From: Enterococcus villorum
Lineage (GTDB): Bacteria; Bacillota; Bacilli; Lactobacillales; Enterococcaceae
Assembly (NCBI RefSeq): GCF_007990225.1
Contig: NZ_BJWF01000016.1
Span: 1 to 53,518 of the forward strand
Length of the DNA: 53,518 nt
Direction: 5' to 3'
Part shown: positions 35,508 through 44,352 of the stretch, one piece after another
How positions within the stretch are numbered: position 1 is the stretch's first letter
Layout: each line of letters begins with the position of its first letter
The notes under the pieces: model-generated
The model's input: only the letters and a program-made list of their open reading frames with translations
Databases searched by the model: none
Told to the model about the DNA's origin: nothing
Program-made: the position numbers and the translations under genes

Positions 35508-35764
35508 AAAAAAAGCCCACCGTAGATTAGAAAATCTACAGTGGGCCCTGAAATAATCAAATAAAAAAGCCACTATAGATTTTTCATCTATGCGGCGAGC
35601 AAGTCATCTCAAACATCCTTAGCCATCATAGATACAAACAAATGCTGTGTTTGTACCCATAATTTTTATGAATACAAACCTATCTAAAATAGCTAAAGTA
35701 ATAATTATTCAGTTGTGAGTTACGTGTGATTTTCATAATAATCGCTCCAAACTGATATAAGAAT
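35508..35764 (-). promoter_or_regulatory. aro operon attenuator leader with tandem switchable terminators
   Basis: After the leader peptide, segments can pair alternately. GTTTGTA (35673-35679) or TGTTTGTA (35633-35640) can each pair TACAAAC (35649-35655). Further on, A ATCTATGATGGC (35622-35633), B GCCGCATAGAT (35586-35596), C ATCTATAGTGGC (35569-35580), D GCCCACTGTAGAT (35534-35546), E ATCTACGGTGGGC (35515-35527). B:C followed by T6 and D:E followed by T7 are two intrinsic terminators. A:B and C:D (11 pairs with one G-U) are the mutually exclusive alternatives. An AAGGAGG at 35494-35500 has no ORF. 35366-35493 otherwise shows only the aroF ribosome site. Confidence 0.75.
35680..35736 (-). 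CDS. Tyr/Phe-rich leader peptide of the aro operon
   Basis: An 18-codon frame, MKITRNSQLNNYYFSYFR, starting at ATG 35736 after TTTGGAGCG. Five of its last seven residues are Tyr or Phe. It begins about 28 bases after the predicted transcript start and its stop directly abuts the first pairing segment of the attenuator. The layout is that of a ribosome-stalling sensor for charged tRNA-Tyr and tRNA-Phe controlling aroF-aroB-aroC-tyrA-aroA-aroK-pheA. Confidence 0.72.
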   Translation of the reverse strand: MKITRNSQLNNYYFSYFR

Positions 35765-35770
35765 AATTTT

Positions 35771-35799
35771 AGTATAGAGTGATTTCTGAAAGAAGTCAA
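35771..35799 (-). promoter_or_regulatory. Promoter of the aro operon
   Basis: -35 TTGACT (35794-35799), 17-base spacer, -10 TATACT (35771-35776): five of six matches each. Transcription would start near 35764. The remaining 35800-35989 stretch between this promoter and the prsW stop is AT-rich; I see no clear terminator or other element in it. Confidence 0.8.
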
Positions 35800-35989
35800 T
35801 CATTTTCTTTACTAAGTTTCAAATGATGGTTTTATTTTTTTAAGTGTTCGTCAAAAGAAGATACTCAGACCATTTTTTGGTGGTCGCTTCAAGAAATAAA
35901 TATATTAACAAATGAACTACTACCATTCTTTTTCAAACAATAGGAAACGATGAGCGACCACGAAAAATTAGCAAAGAGAATTAATTTTT

Positions 35990-36811
35990 TCAGACTTTCA
36001 CTGTTTTATGATCTTTTTCTATTTGTAAAAAGTAGTGAACCGTTTGAATAATCAATAGTAGCGTTACAGTTGTCAAGAGTGCTGAAACCATTGGTATATC
36101 ACCAAGCATCCATTCATTTAAAGGCGAATTCCATAGAAAATGTAAGACTATTGGACTTAGCACCCATAAATATTTTCTTTTAGATGAAATACCACAATTT
36201 TTATTCCTTAAACAAAACACACCTAAAACAAATAAACCAGTGTAAGCCCAATGAGAACTAAGAGCACCAGAAATTCGTAACATCGTTTGTGGAAAAATCT
36301 CTTTCATTGATTCACTCGCTTGATTAACGATATAAGAGATATCCTCTACGATTTGAAACCCTAGACCCACACAGGTTCCAATAATAAAAACATCGGATAA
36401 ATTCCGTTTCCCTAGCAGATAAATAACACCTATTCCACAGGCACCTTTTAGTATCTCTTCTGTCAACGAGGTTGTTAGGGCATTAATCCACGCATTTAAA
36501 CTTGAAGATCCTTGAATAAAAAAATCCGTTACGAATTTAGCTGTTTCATTGCCATACGCGGCCATCCACCCAGGAATAAAACAACCAAAAACTAAACTTA
36601 TACTTAGAAGATATATGGGGGTAGAAAAATATTTTTTATAGCAAGAAAGCAAAAAAATAACGGGAATGATATACAAACTTAGCAATAAAATGGCAACCAA
36701 TAAAAATAAGGCATTTACATTTGATAGATGAATCACACTAATCGAATTTATTTCATAATCAATACCAATAGCTGCTAAAAATAAAAGCAAAAATAAAATA
36801 ATTTTTTTCAT
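35990..36811 (-). CDS. PrsW-type intramembrane metalloprotease (CPBP-related)
   Basis: A 273-residue membrane protein with about eight helices. Start ATG 36811 (MKKIILFLLLFLAAIG) after GAAAGG; the 26-residue extension has no site. Motifs in order: SLTEEILKG (EExxK), GFQIVEDISYI (E-D in the second motif), SSHWAYTG (His) and VLHFLWNSP (His), matching the metal-ligand set of the PrsW/CAAX-protease superfamily. In Bacillus PrsW cleaves the anti-sigma factor RsiW; no anti-sigma gene is adjacent here, so the substrate is unknown. Confidence 0.82.
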   Translation of the reverse strand: MKKIILFLLLFLAAIGIDYEINSISVIHLSNVNALFLLVAILLLSLYIIPVIFLLSCYKKYFSTPIYLLSISLVFGCFIPGWMAAYGNETAKFVTDFFIQGSSSLNAWINALTTSLTEEILKGACGIGVIYLLGKRNLSDVFIIGTCVGLGFQIVEDISYIVNQASESMKEIFPQTMLRISGALSSHWAYTGLFVLGVFCLRNKNCGISSKRKYLWVLSPIVLHFLWNSPLNEWMLGDIPMVSALLTTVTLLLIIQTVHYFLQIEKDHKTVKV

Positions 36812-36860
36812 AAAAAACACCTTTCGTTCATATGTGAACTTCGCATAACTCTCATATGCT

Positions 36861-36889
36861 AGTATAGCTCTTTTATTTTTTAACAGCAA
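36861..36889 (-). promoter_or_regulatory. Promoter of the PrsW-type gene
   Basis: -10 TATACT (36861-36866), 17-base spacer, -35 TTGCTG (36884-36889). Downstream a near-palindrome GTTCATATGTGAAC (about 36825-36838, two mismatches) could be an operator. Confidence 0.5.
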
Positions 36890-37006
36890 AAGTTAACAAA
36901 ACAACCATTTTTAAATCATGTGTTTTTTTACTATCCATGTACATATAGAAAAAACTGGAACTACCTCTTATTTATGTTTTTTGGAGTATCTAATGGCACC
37001 GGTATA

Positions 37007-37054
37007 TAAAAAGGCATCCATCACCTAATGTTAGAGAAAAGGTGATGAATGCCT
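37007..37054 (-). terminator. Terminator downstream of the NADH peroxidase transcript
   Basis: AGGCATCCATCACC pairs with GGTGATGAATGCCT (one mismatch pair), loop 15 bases, T-run on the minus strand. It lies about 260 bases past the peroxidase stop, so the transcript includes the small frames at 37165-37310. The gap 36890-37006 shows nothing recognisable. Confidence 0.65.
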
Positions 37055-37202
37055 AATGACATAAAAAGAACTAGCTTAGTGAATGAATCTAAAAAGTAGC
37101 GTAATGAATGATTCTCTTACCCAAAATAAGCAACAAAACGTCACACAATAGTACACTATGACACCTAGAGAAAGTAAGAAATTTTTGGATAGCAGGTTAC
37201 AT

Positions 37203-37310
37203 TCATATTCCTAACCTCTCCTTGAAGACGCCACTCATTCGTTCTTTTTCATATTTTCGATTTCCGTTTATCCACTCTTTACCACCTCTGTATAAACGGT
37301 AAATGTCCAC
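37203..37310 (-). CDS. Possible 35-residue small protein after the peroxidase gene
   Basis: A 35-codon frame beginning GTG 37310, five bases past the peroxidase stop and possibly coupled to it (VDIYRLYRGGKEWINGN at the start, KERLGI at the end). It is rich in Lys/Arg/Gly like a real small protein but has no separate ribosome site. A 13-codon frame behind AAGGAGAGG (ATG 37206) overlaps its stop as ATGA. Both precede the terminator at 37007. It may equally be a gene remnant; function unknown. Confidence 0.25.
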   Translation of the reverse strand: MDIYRLYRGGKEWINGNRKYEKERMSGVFKERLGI

Positions 37311-37314
37311 TTTA

Positions 37315-38694
37315 TTATTCCACAAATGGTTCTTCCCCTAATGCTTGTTGGGCAGCTAGATTGAGCATGCTCCATTGGCGGTCAAAGCCCGGTTGGAAGA
37401 AGAAGTCAGCTTCTGCTAAGTTTTCGATCGTTAATTTTTGTTGGATCGCTAAAGCTAAGACATTTCCTTGGGCAGTCACATCATAAGTCGATAAAACAGC
37501 TCCACCTAAAATTTGATGCGTGATTGGGTCAAAGAACAACTGAATCGAAACTTTAGTATTGCCATATTTTTCAGGAACGTATTTAGGACGTAATGTGTCT
37601 TCATAATAAGCTGTACTGATTGCTACACCAGCTTTTGAAGCAGTAAAACTATTGAGCCCGCTCGCTGCAAAATGATAATCAAAAACACTTAATGCCGAAG
37701 AACCAACTACTCCGCCAAATGGTTGACTTGGGATTTTTTCAAATAGATGTTTCACTACATACCGTGCTTCTCTTCTCGCCACGGTAGCGAGCGCAATCGG
37801 CATTTTAGTTCGTGCTGGGATTGAATAAGCCAGCGTTGCATCGCCTACTGCATAAACATCAGGAAGATTTGTCTGTAAATACTCATTGGTTACGATCCAT
37901 CCTCGATCATCGAGATCTACTACTCCTTTTAGCCATTCCGTATTGGCTTTTACTCCTGCTGCTTGGATAACTAAATCAGTTGCCATTTCTTCATTTTCTG
38001 TTTGTATAGCGGCTACTTTTTGATCGCCTGTAAAGGCTTTGATTTTTGCGCCTGTTACAACCTTGATTCCTTTCTCTTTTAAATGTTCTTCTAAAATATC
38101 CGTCATTTCTTTATCTAAGTAAGTACCTAATGGTCGATCAATCACATCTAATAAAGTGACTTCTTTTCCAGCTTTGCGAAAGGCTTCTGCAGCTTCGATC
38201 CCGATGTAACCTGCGCCAATAACCGCTACATTTTTAATTGCCGGATCAGTTAATTTATCTTTGATTTTTGTTGCCCAATTATAGCCACGCATCAAATATA
38301 CATTTTCCAAATCAGCGCCCGGAACAGGCAGTGAATTCGGTTTTACACCTGAACTTAAAATTAATTTATCGTATTCATAGTCTTTAGAAGTGTGATCTTC
38401 TAGACTAGTAACCGTTACTGTTTTTTCATCTGCATTTATTGCTTTTACCTCATGATTATTCAATATATGAACGTTAGGTTGTGGAAAGTTTTCTGGTCTA
38501 AAATTTCGTACATCATTTACATCTGTTACTTGATCTTCTAAATACAATTCCATTCCGCAAGACATGAAAGAAACATAATCTCCTGCTTCAAATAAAGTAA
38601 TTTCTACATCTTCACCATACCTAGAGAGCAATTCTAAGATAGACTGATGCCCCCCGTGTGAGGCGCCGACAATAATAACTTTAGTTTTTTCCAT
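37315..38694 (-). CDS. npr: NADH peroxidase / NADH oxidase-family flavoprotein (Npr-like)
   Basis: A 459-residue FAD enzyme; start ATG 38694 (MEKTKVIIVGASHGGHQSIL) after AAGGGGG. The FAD motif is followed by VSFMSCGMELYLE with the redox Cys that forms the cysteine-sulfenic acid in this family, the NADH Rossmann motif VAVIGAGYIGIEAAEAF, and DVYAVGDATL. The C-terminal dimer domain ends with ADFFFQPGFDRQWS, close to that of E. faecalis Npr. Known reaction: NADH plus H2O2 to NAD and water (Npr), or O2 to water (Nox). The M-E-L-Y-L-E context and C-terminus favour Npr. A PerR-box upstream supports a peroxide role. Confidence 0.85.
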   Translation of the reverse strand: MEKTKVIIVGASHGGHQSILELLSRYGEDVEITLFEAGDYVSFMSCGMELYLEDQVTDVNDVRNFRPENFPQPNVHILNNHEVKAINADEKTVTVTSLEDHTSKDYEYDKLILSSGVKPNSLPVPGADLENVYLMRGYNWATKIKDKLTDPAIKNVAVIGAGYIGIEAAEAFRKAGKEVTLLDVIDRPLGTYLDKEMTDILEEHLKEKGIKVVTGAKIKAFTGDQKVAAIQTENEEMATDLVIQAAGVKANTEWLKGVVDLDDRGWIVTNEYLQTNLPDVYAVGDATLAYSIPARTKMPIALATVARREARYVVKHLFEKIPSQPFGGVVGSSALSVFDYHFAASGLNSFTASKAGVAISTAYYEDTLRPKYVPEKYGNTKVSIQLFFDPITHQILGGAVLSTYDVTAQGNVLALAIQQKLTIENLAEADFFFQPGFDRQWSMLNLAAQQALGEEPFVE

Positions 38695-38719
38695 TAATGA
38701 AACCCCCTTGTTCAATTAT

Positions 38720-38734
38720 TTAGAATTATTCTAA
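38720..38734. promoter_or_regulatory. PerR-box-like operator upstream of npr
   Basis: The 15-base palindrome TTAGAATTATTCTAA differs from the PerR consensus TTATAATNATTATAA at two symmetrical positions. It lies just downstream of the -10 of the npr promoter, where a repressor would block transcription. Confidence 0.65.
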
Positions 38735-38742
38735 ACAAATTA

Positions 38743-38771
38743 AACATAACATTCGATTTTTTATAAATCAA
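38743..38771 (-). promoter_or_regulatory. Promoter of npr
   Basis: -35 TTGATT (38766-38771), 17-base spacer, -10 TATGTT (38743-38748), immediately upstream of the PerR-like box. The remaining bases to 38964 are AT-rich without a recognisable element. Confidence 0.5.
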
Positions 38772-38964
38772 AAGTTATGCGTTCTAAAATATCATAAAAA
38801 TAATGCGAACAGAGAAATCATTAGAATAAAAGAGTAGTCAACTTTTTTCTTAAAAATTTATTGTTCGTTAAATAATAGGAAATTTATCGTGTACTATATT
38901 TACAGAACTTCTTTTTCTACTTTCTACCTCAATTATCACGCATGTCTATTTATATAAAGTTAAA

Positions 38965-39008
38965 AAATAAAAGCTTTGTTCACTTTCCCCTGAACAAAGC
39001 TTTTATTT
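38965..39008 (-). terminator. Terminator of the lysine operon
   Basis: Inverted repeat AAATAAAAGCTTTGTTCA / TGAACAAAGCTTTTATTT with an 8-base loop, just past the patA stop. Confidence 0.85.
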
Positions 39009-39014
39009 ACTCAT

Positions 39015-40181
39015 TTATTGTTTTGTTAAAAATTCACTGATCCGATGACAAGCTTCGGTTAACTCCTCTAGACTGCTGGCATAAGAAATGCGAATATATC
39101 CTTCTCCTTCTGGACCAAAAGCAGACCCTGGGATACAAGCAACCTTACCTTTTTCTGCTAATTCTAGACAAAATCCCCAAGAATTTAAGGTAACCGTTTC
39201 TGGTAATTTGCAAAACAGATAAAACGCCCCATCTGGTGGAGAGATTTTAAAACCTAAATTAGTCAGTTCACCTAAAAGATAATCTCGTCTTTCAACGTAG
39301 CGTTCTTTCATTTTCTCACCATCATACATACCTCTTGTCAGTGCTTCAATCGCAGCTTTTTGTGAATTTGTAGTAGCGGAAGTCACTAAATATTGATGGA
39401 CTTTAATGATTTCATCAATCAAATATTTTGAGGCAAAGATAAATCCAATACGCCATCCTGTCATGGCATGAGATTTAGACAACCCATTAATTACAATAGT
39501 TTGTTCAGGAAGATAAGAAGCCATTGAGACATGATCCCCTATATAATTCAGTTCTGAATACACTTCATCACTGATCACAAAAACAGGATGTTTTTTAATG
39601 ACTTCTGCTAATTTAGCCATTTGTTCTGAAGACAATAATGTTCCTGTTGGATTACTTGGATAATTCAAAATAATCGCTTTAATTGACGTACCATAGGTTT
39701 CAAAAGCCGATTCTAATTGTTCTGGTTGGCAAATAAAATCGGTCTCTGACGTATCAATCGTAATCAGTTCAGCTCCTGCTAAATCGACAATTGGCTGGTA
39801 ACCAGGATAGGCTGGTGCAGGGATTAAGACTTTATCTCCTTCTTCTAAAATAGATAATAATGATGCGGCGATTGCTTCGGTTGCACCGACAGTAGTTAGT
39901 ACTTCGGTTTGTGGATCATAGTCCAATCCATAGCGTTCTTTTTGAAACAAACAAGCAGCTTCACATAGCTCAGGAAGTCCTCTCATACCAGTATAATGGG
40001 AATAATTTTCTGCAATAGCAGTCATTCCTGCCTGTTTGACATGCTGCGGTGTATCGAAATCAGGTTCTCCTAAGGTTAATTTGATGATGTCGGGTATGGA
40101 AGAAATCTGCTGATCAAAGCTCCTGATTTTTGATATTTCAACTTTTGCAAGTCTTCGATTAAAACGATTCGTTAAATTCAT
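39015..40181 (-). CDS. patA: N-acetyl-LL-diaminopimelate aminotransferase (class I)
   Basis: A 388-residue PLP aminotransferase of fold type I. Signatures: LTLGEPDFDTPQHVKQAG, TTVGATEAIAASLLSIL, YPSNPTGTLLS, ISDEVYSELNY, and the PLP-lysine segment VINGLSKSHAMTGWRIGF; the C-terminal Arg site is YIRISYA. The family is PatA-like. Position as the last gene of a lysine operon containing dapH and an M20 deacetylase assigns the N-acetyl-diaminopimelate step. Nineteen bases from the deacetylase gene. Confidence 0.88.
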   Translation of the reverse strand: MNLTNRFNRRLAKVEISKIRSFDQQISSIPDIIKLTLGEPDFDTPQHVKQAGMTAIAENYSHYTGMRGLPELCEAACLFQKERYGLDYDPQTEVLTTVGATEAIAASLLSILEEGDKVLIPAPAYPGYQPIVDLAGAELITIDTSETDFICQPEQLESAFETYGTSIKAIILNYPSNPTGTLLSSEQMAKLAEVIKKHPVFVISDEVYSELNYIGDHVSMASYLPEQTIVINGLSKSHAMTGWRIGFIFASKYLIDEIIKVHQYLVTSATTNSQKAAIEALTRGMYDGEKMKERYVERRDYLLGELTNLGFKISPPDGAFYLFCKLPETVTLNSWGFCLELAEKGKVACIPGSAFGPEGEGYIRISYASSLEELTEACHRISEFLTKQ

Positions 40182-40199
40182 TTATTTCCCCTTTCTTTG

Positions 40200-41324
40200 T
40201 TACTGATCCTTTTTCCGTGAAATACTCACAAGTCCGTTCGTATTAAGGATCGTTTTGTACCAAGCAACACCTTTTTCTAAAACAGACATATTAAAATCAA
40301 ATTGTGCATCGTGAAGTGCGGGTGTATTCCCTATACCTAAAAAGAAAAAAACACAAGGATACTTCTGAGTATAGATACCAAAATCTTCTGCTTGTAAAAC
40401 AGGTTGTTCAAGTTCATGCAATTTTTCTGAGCGCTTTAAAGCTGAATATAAGTGAGGATCATTGATGACTGCTGGATATCCATCATTATAACGGAAATGA
40501 ATCGACACATTCGATTTTTTTTGAAATTTTTCTGCTAAAATTGATAATTGTGTTTTTATTTCATTTTGAATTTGTTGGCTGTAAGACCTGATACTTCCAG
40601 AGATAATGACTTCACTCGCTAGTACATTCCGAATCGTTCCACCTTTGATCTGTCCAAATTTTACTAGATGTAACCATTCTTTTGGCAGAGCTTGTTCAAA
40701 GGCATAAACTTCTTTCATAAATCCTACTGCTCCTTCAATGCTATCAATACCAGACTCACTAGATGCAATGTGCGCTGATTTTCCACTGATGATAATATCT
40801 GTTTCACTGCTTTGTGCCATAAACGCACCTGGTCGTGAATAAATTTCTCCTTCTGGCAAACCTGGCCAGAGATGAAACCCAAAAATGGCTTGAACTTGAT
40901 AATGATCCAATAGACCACTTTGAATGACACTTTCCGCCCCGCCCGAAATTTCTTCTGAAGGCTGAAAAATCAAAACAACATTATACGGTAACTCCTTTTT
41001 GTTCAAAGAGAGATACTCTGTTAACCCCAATAACATGGCCATATGACCATCATGTCCACAAGCATGCATAAAACCATCATGAATGGATGCAAAAGGAAGT
41101 GCCGTTTCTTCTTTGATTGGTAACGCATCAATATCTGTACGAAAAGCAATGGTCTCTTTTTGCTGATTGTCAAAATACAATAACAATCCAGTTTCTCCTA
41201 TTTCGTGTAAGATTCCCCCACTATCTTTGATTTGCTCGTATAAATATGCTTTGGTTTTAAACTCGTGAAAACCTATTTCAGGAATTTGATGTAACGCCAT
41301 GCGATGTTTGGCTAGCACTTGCAT
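40200..41324 (-). CDS. N-acetyldiaminopimelate deacetylase (M20 family)
   Basis: A 374-residue M20 amidohydrolase: [38 protein letters not shown] (metal ligands), FQPSEEISGGAESV (Glu pair) and FGFHLWPGLPEGEI. It removes the acetyl group from N-acetyl-LL-diaminopimelate. ATG 41324 follows GAGGGGATGG and overlaps the end of lysC by 47 bases. Its place in the operon favours this assignment over other M20 hydrolases (the Bacillus gene is ykuR). Confidence 0.87.
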   Translation of the reverse strand: MQVLAKHRMALHQIPEIGFHEFKTKAYLYEQIKDSGGILHEIGETGLLLYFDNQQKETIAFRTDIDALPIKEETALPFASIHDGFMHACGHDGHMAMLLGLTEYLSLNKKELPYNVVLIFQPSEEISGGAESVIQSGLLDHYQVQAIFGFHLWPGLPEGEIYSRPGAFMAQSSETDIIISGKSAHIASSESGIDSIEGAVGFMKEVYAFEQALPKEWLHLVKFGQIKGGTIRNVLASEVIISGSIRSYSQQIQNEIKTQLSILAEKFQKKSNVSIHFRYNDGYPAVINDPHLYSALKRSEKLHELEQPVLQAEDFGIYTQKYPCVFFFLGIGNTPALHDAQFDFNMSVLEKGVAWYKTILNTNGLVSISRKKDQ

Positions 41325-42627
41325 TCACCATCCCCTCATAAATTCCTTGTACCACTGTTTCATATTCCGTGTTTTTGACACCGATAATCAAGTTCAATTC
41401 TTGGGCTCCTTGCGACAAAATGGAGGTGCGAATTTCAAGTTGATTCAAGATTGACAATACTTTTCCTGATAAGCCAATTAATTCTTTGTGGGGCCCTCCG
41501 ACTACTGAGATTAATGCCAAATCTTCAATAACTTCGACTTCTTCAACTCCTAATTTTTCTTTTAATTCTTTAGTAATCAAAAAAAGTTTCTCTGCGATCG
41601 CCTCAGCAGAAACCACCACACCAATATTATCGATCCCTGAAGGAATGTGTTCGATGGAAATGCCATGATTAGCAAAAATACTCATGGCCTTCCAAATAAA
41701 ACCAATCTCATCTGACATATGCCGTTTAAATAATGTAATGGAAAGAAAATCTTTTTTTCCGGCAATGCCTGTTAATCCATTTTCTTTTTCGGTTTCATAA
41801 TTTGAAATTTTCGTCCCTTTGGCTTCTGGCTCATTGGTATTTTTTATTTGGATAGGGATACCTGCTTCTTGAACAGGAAAAATAGCAGCTTCATGTAGAA
41901 CATTTGCGCCCATATAGGCCATTTCTCGCAATTCTCTAAAAGAAATTTCCTCGATCACTTTCGGCGAATCAATGATTCGTGGATCTGCCATCATGATACC
42001 AGAGACATCCGTCCAATTTTCATAACATTCTGCTTGTAACATTTTTGCTAAAATCGCTCCAGTGATATCACTACCACCACGTCCTAATAGTTTCTCTTTT
42101 CCCATTGGATTGGAACCATAAAAGCCGGGAACTACTAATCGTTTTCCTTCGTGATAAGCATTTGTGATAGCAAGTGATGTGCTTTTTTCATCAACTTCTC
42201 CTGAATAATCAAAGAAAATCAACTCTTTGGCATCCACAAACGTATAGCCTATATACTCTGCCATTAATTGAGCAGTTAAGTATTCGCCTCGACTGACTAA
42301 ATAATCTTGTGAAACTTTTTCTTTTTTTAACTTTTCTTGGATGTGTTGTAATTCATTTTCGATTGGAAAATTTAATGTTAAGACATCTCTTACCTGAATG
42401 AATCGTTCACAAATTTTTTCCCACAAAGGTGTCCAATCAACCCCATGTTGAAGGTAGGCATGAATCAAATACAATAAGTCTGTTACTTTATCATCTTTCT
42501 TGGTTCGTTTTCCTAAAGCAGAAACAACCACTACTTTTCTCTTTGAATCTGAAGTAATGATAGATTTTACTTTTCTAAATTGGTCTTCATGAGACATCGA
42601 AGAACCACCAAATTTTGCTACTTTCAT
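41278..42627 (-). CDS. lysC: Aspartate kinase
   Basis: A 449-residue monofunctional aspartokinase: [19 protein letters not shown] (KFGGSS), [16 protein letters not shown], and [16 protein letters not shown]. The C-terminal part (about 300-445) holds two ACT domains ([39 protein letters not shown]). It phosphorylates aspartate at the entry of the Lys/Thr/Met branch. GGAGGTAGC precedes ATG, which overlaps the asd stop. In a lysine operon, lysine-sensitive inhibition is likely. Confidence 0.93.
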   Translation of the reverse strand: MKVAKFGGSSMSHEDQFRKVKSIITSDSKRKVVVVSALGKRTKKDDKVTDLLYLIHAYLQHGVDWTPLWEKICERFIQVRDVLTLNFPIENELQHIQEKLKKEKVSQDYLVSRGEYLTAQLMAEYIGYTFVDAKELIFFDYSGEVDEKSTSLAITNAYHEGKRLVVPGFYGSNPMGKEKLLGRGGSDITGAILAKMLQAECYENWTDVSGIMMADPRIIDSPKVIEEISFRELREMAYMGANVLHEAAIFPVQEAGIPIQIKNTNEPEAKGTKISNYETEKENGLTGIAGKKDFLSITLFKRHMSDEIGFIWKAMSIFANHGISIEHIPSGIDNIGVVVSAEAIAEKLFLITKELKEKLGVEEVEVIEDLALISVVGGPHKELIGLSGKVLSILNQLEIRTSILSQGAQELNLIIGVKNTEYETVVQGIYEGMVNASASQTSHGVTSNS

Positions 42628-43625
42628 TTTGCTACCTCCATTAATTGAGGGAGCAAAGCTGTCGCTATTTGCACGGCATTGGCCGCAGCACCTTTACGGA
42701 CATTATCCGCTACAGTATAAAGCAATACCCCATTTTCCACTGCCATATCACGCCTAATTCGCCCAACATATACGTCATCACACCCTTTGGCTAGCACGCT
42801 TGTTGGATAACGATGTGTGGGTAGATCGTCTACTACTTGTATTCCAGGGAAGTCTTGTAAACATTGTTGAATGGCATCAATTGAAAATGGTTCTTCTAAC
42901 TGTACGGCTATCGATACCCCATGCCCTACTTCGATCGGCACACGGACACAGGTGGCGGAAACAGGCAAGTCAGGTAGATGCAAAATTTTTCTAGTTTCAT
43001 TCATCATTTTTTGTTCTTCTTTGGTATACCCATTTTCTAAGGCTACATCGATTTCTGGAATCACTGTTTGACTAATATCATATGGATAAAGGGTAGGCGC
43101 TTGCCCATTTCTCGTCGCCCATAAATCTTCCATTCCCTTTTGTCCAGATCCAGAAACCGCCTGATACGTAGAGTAATTAACACGACTGATGCCAAAAGTT
43201 TGTTGCAAAGCTTTTAAAGGTAAAACAGCTTGAATCGTTGAACAATTAGGGTTAGCAATTAATCGATCCATCTCATGGTCAATGAGATTTACTTCTGGTA
43301 CGATCAAAGGAATAGTCGGATCTTCTCTCCATGCTGAAGAATTGTCAATAACGAGTAGTCCTCGTTCTTTTGCAATCGGAGCAAATTCCTGAGAAATTCC
43401 CGCTCCAGCTGAAAAAAGCGCTAAATCATACCCTTCAAATGATGTCTTTGTTAATTCTTCCACCGTATATTCTTCGTCTTTGAATAGACACTTCTTACCA
43501 ACCGAACGTTTGGAAGCTAAAAGCTTCAATCGTCCAACTGGAAAGTCATACTCTTCTAACACTTTCAACATCATTTGTCCGACTAGGCCAGTCGCTCCCA
43601 CAATACAGGTATCTATTTCGCGCAT
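42624..43625 (-). CDS. asd: Aspartate-semialdehyde dehydrogenase
   Basis: A 333-residue enzyme; start ATG 43625 ([20 protein letters not shown]), downstream of AAAGGATG; ATG 43634 is an alternative. Motifs: NADP Rossmann VGATGLVG, active-site [14 protein letters not shown] (Cys), and [16 protein letters not shown]. It reduces aspartyl phosphate to the semialdehyde. Because dapH is frameshifted, the upstream frame reads straight into asd without a stop, creating a 574-codon ORF; asd itself remains intact with its own site. Confidence 0.93.
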   Translation of the reverse strand: MREIDTCIVGATGLVGQMMLKVLEEYDFPVGRLKLLASKRSVGKKCLFKDEEYTVEELTKTSFEGYDLALFSAGAGISQEFAPIAKERGLLVIDNSSAWREDPTIPLIVPEVNLIDHEMDRLIANPNCSTIQAVLPLKALQQTFGISRVNYSTYQAVSGSGQKGMEDLWATRNGQAPTLYPYDISQTVIPEIDVALENGYTKEEQKMMNETRKILHLPDLPVSATCVRVPIEVGHGVSIAVQLEEPFSIDAIQQCLQDFPGIQVVDDLPTHRYPTSVLAKGCDDVYVGRIRRDMAVENGVLLYTVADNVRKGAAANAVQIATALLPQLMEVAK

Positions 43626-43639
43626 CTTTTTCATCCTTT

Positions 43640-44336
43640 CTATAATTCGCGTAGTGCAGCAATTAGTGCGGTATTTTTTTTCGTTTGATCGTCTTTTATT
43701 TTTAAAACACGTGCAGGTGTCCCCCCTACGACTGTATCTGCTGCTACATCTTCTAAGAACTACCGCTCCGGCAGCTACTACAGCATTTGCCCCAATATGG
43801 ACCCCTTCAACGATGACTGCATTTGCCCCAACCAATACACCATCTTCTACCACTACTGGCTTTGCCGAAGCTGGTTCGATCACACCAGCTAAAACTGCTC
43901 CTGCGCCAATGTGACAATTTTTTCCCACCATTGCTCGACCACCTAAGATTGCCCCCATGTCAATCATAGTATTTTCTCCGATTACAGCGCCAATATTAAC
44001 AATTGCGCCCATCATAATCACCGCATGATCCCCAATGGATACCTGATCCCGGATGATCGCACCCGGTTCGATTCGAGCATTCATTGTTTTTAAATCAAGC
44101 AAAGGAACCGCACTATTTCTAGCCGCTACTTCTATCTCAATATCAATGATTTTTTCTGATTCTTTTTGTAGAATTGGCGCAATTTCATTATAATCACCAA
44201 AAACGATTTGGCTCTTTCCTTCCCCAAATACTTTGCCATGTTCAAATTCAATTGGTTCAGTGACATTCAGATATACTTTTACTGGTGTTTTTTTCTCTGC
44301 TTTTTGAATAAATTGAATGATTTCTTGTGCGTCCAT
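43640..44336 (-). pseudogene. dapH: Tetrahydrodipicolinate N-acetyltransferase, frameshifted near its 3' end
   Basis: Start ATG 44336 ([19 protein letters not shown]) after AAGGAG. The N-terminal domain and the left-handed beta-helix hexapeptide repeats ([34 protein letters not shown]) are intact. At 43755-43756 one extra base breaks the frame: GTAGTTCTTAGAAG where GTAGTTCTAGAAG would read [20 protein letters not shown] and end at TAG 43640, giving the normal 231 residues. As it stands, about 39 C-terminal residues are replaced by a Cys/Arg-rich sequence and translation runs into asd in frame. The lost part completes the acetyl-CoA site. It may be inactive. Confidence 0.82.
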
Positions 44337-44352
44337 GCTCTTTTTCACTCCT

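Noticed and set aside
37264-37299. CCGTTTAT/ATAAACGG inverted repeat as the npr terminator
   Set aside because: No T-run follows it on the minus strand; the hairpin at 37007-37054 fits better.
43480-43914. 144-codon plus-strand ORF opposite the dapH/asd junction
   Set aside because: Antisense shadow; the sense strand carries conserved dapH and asd motifs.
42624-44348. 574-residue ORF read as a natural bifunctional acetyltransferase-dehydrogenase
   Set aside because: The middle segment is low-quality Cys/Arg-rich sequence, and removing one base restores the conserved dapH C-terminus and stop. The fusion is a frameshift product.
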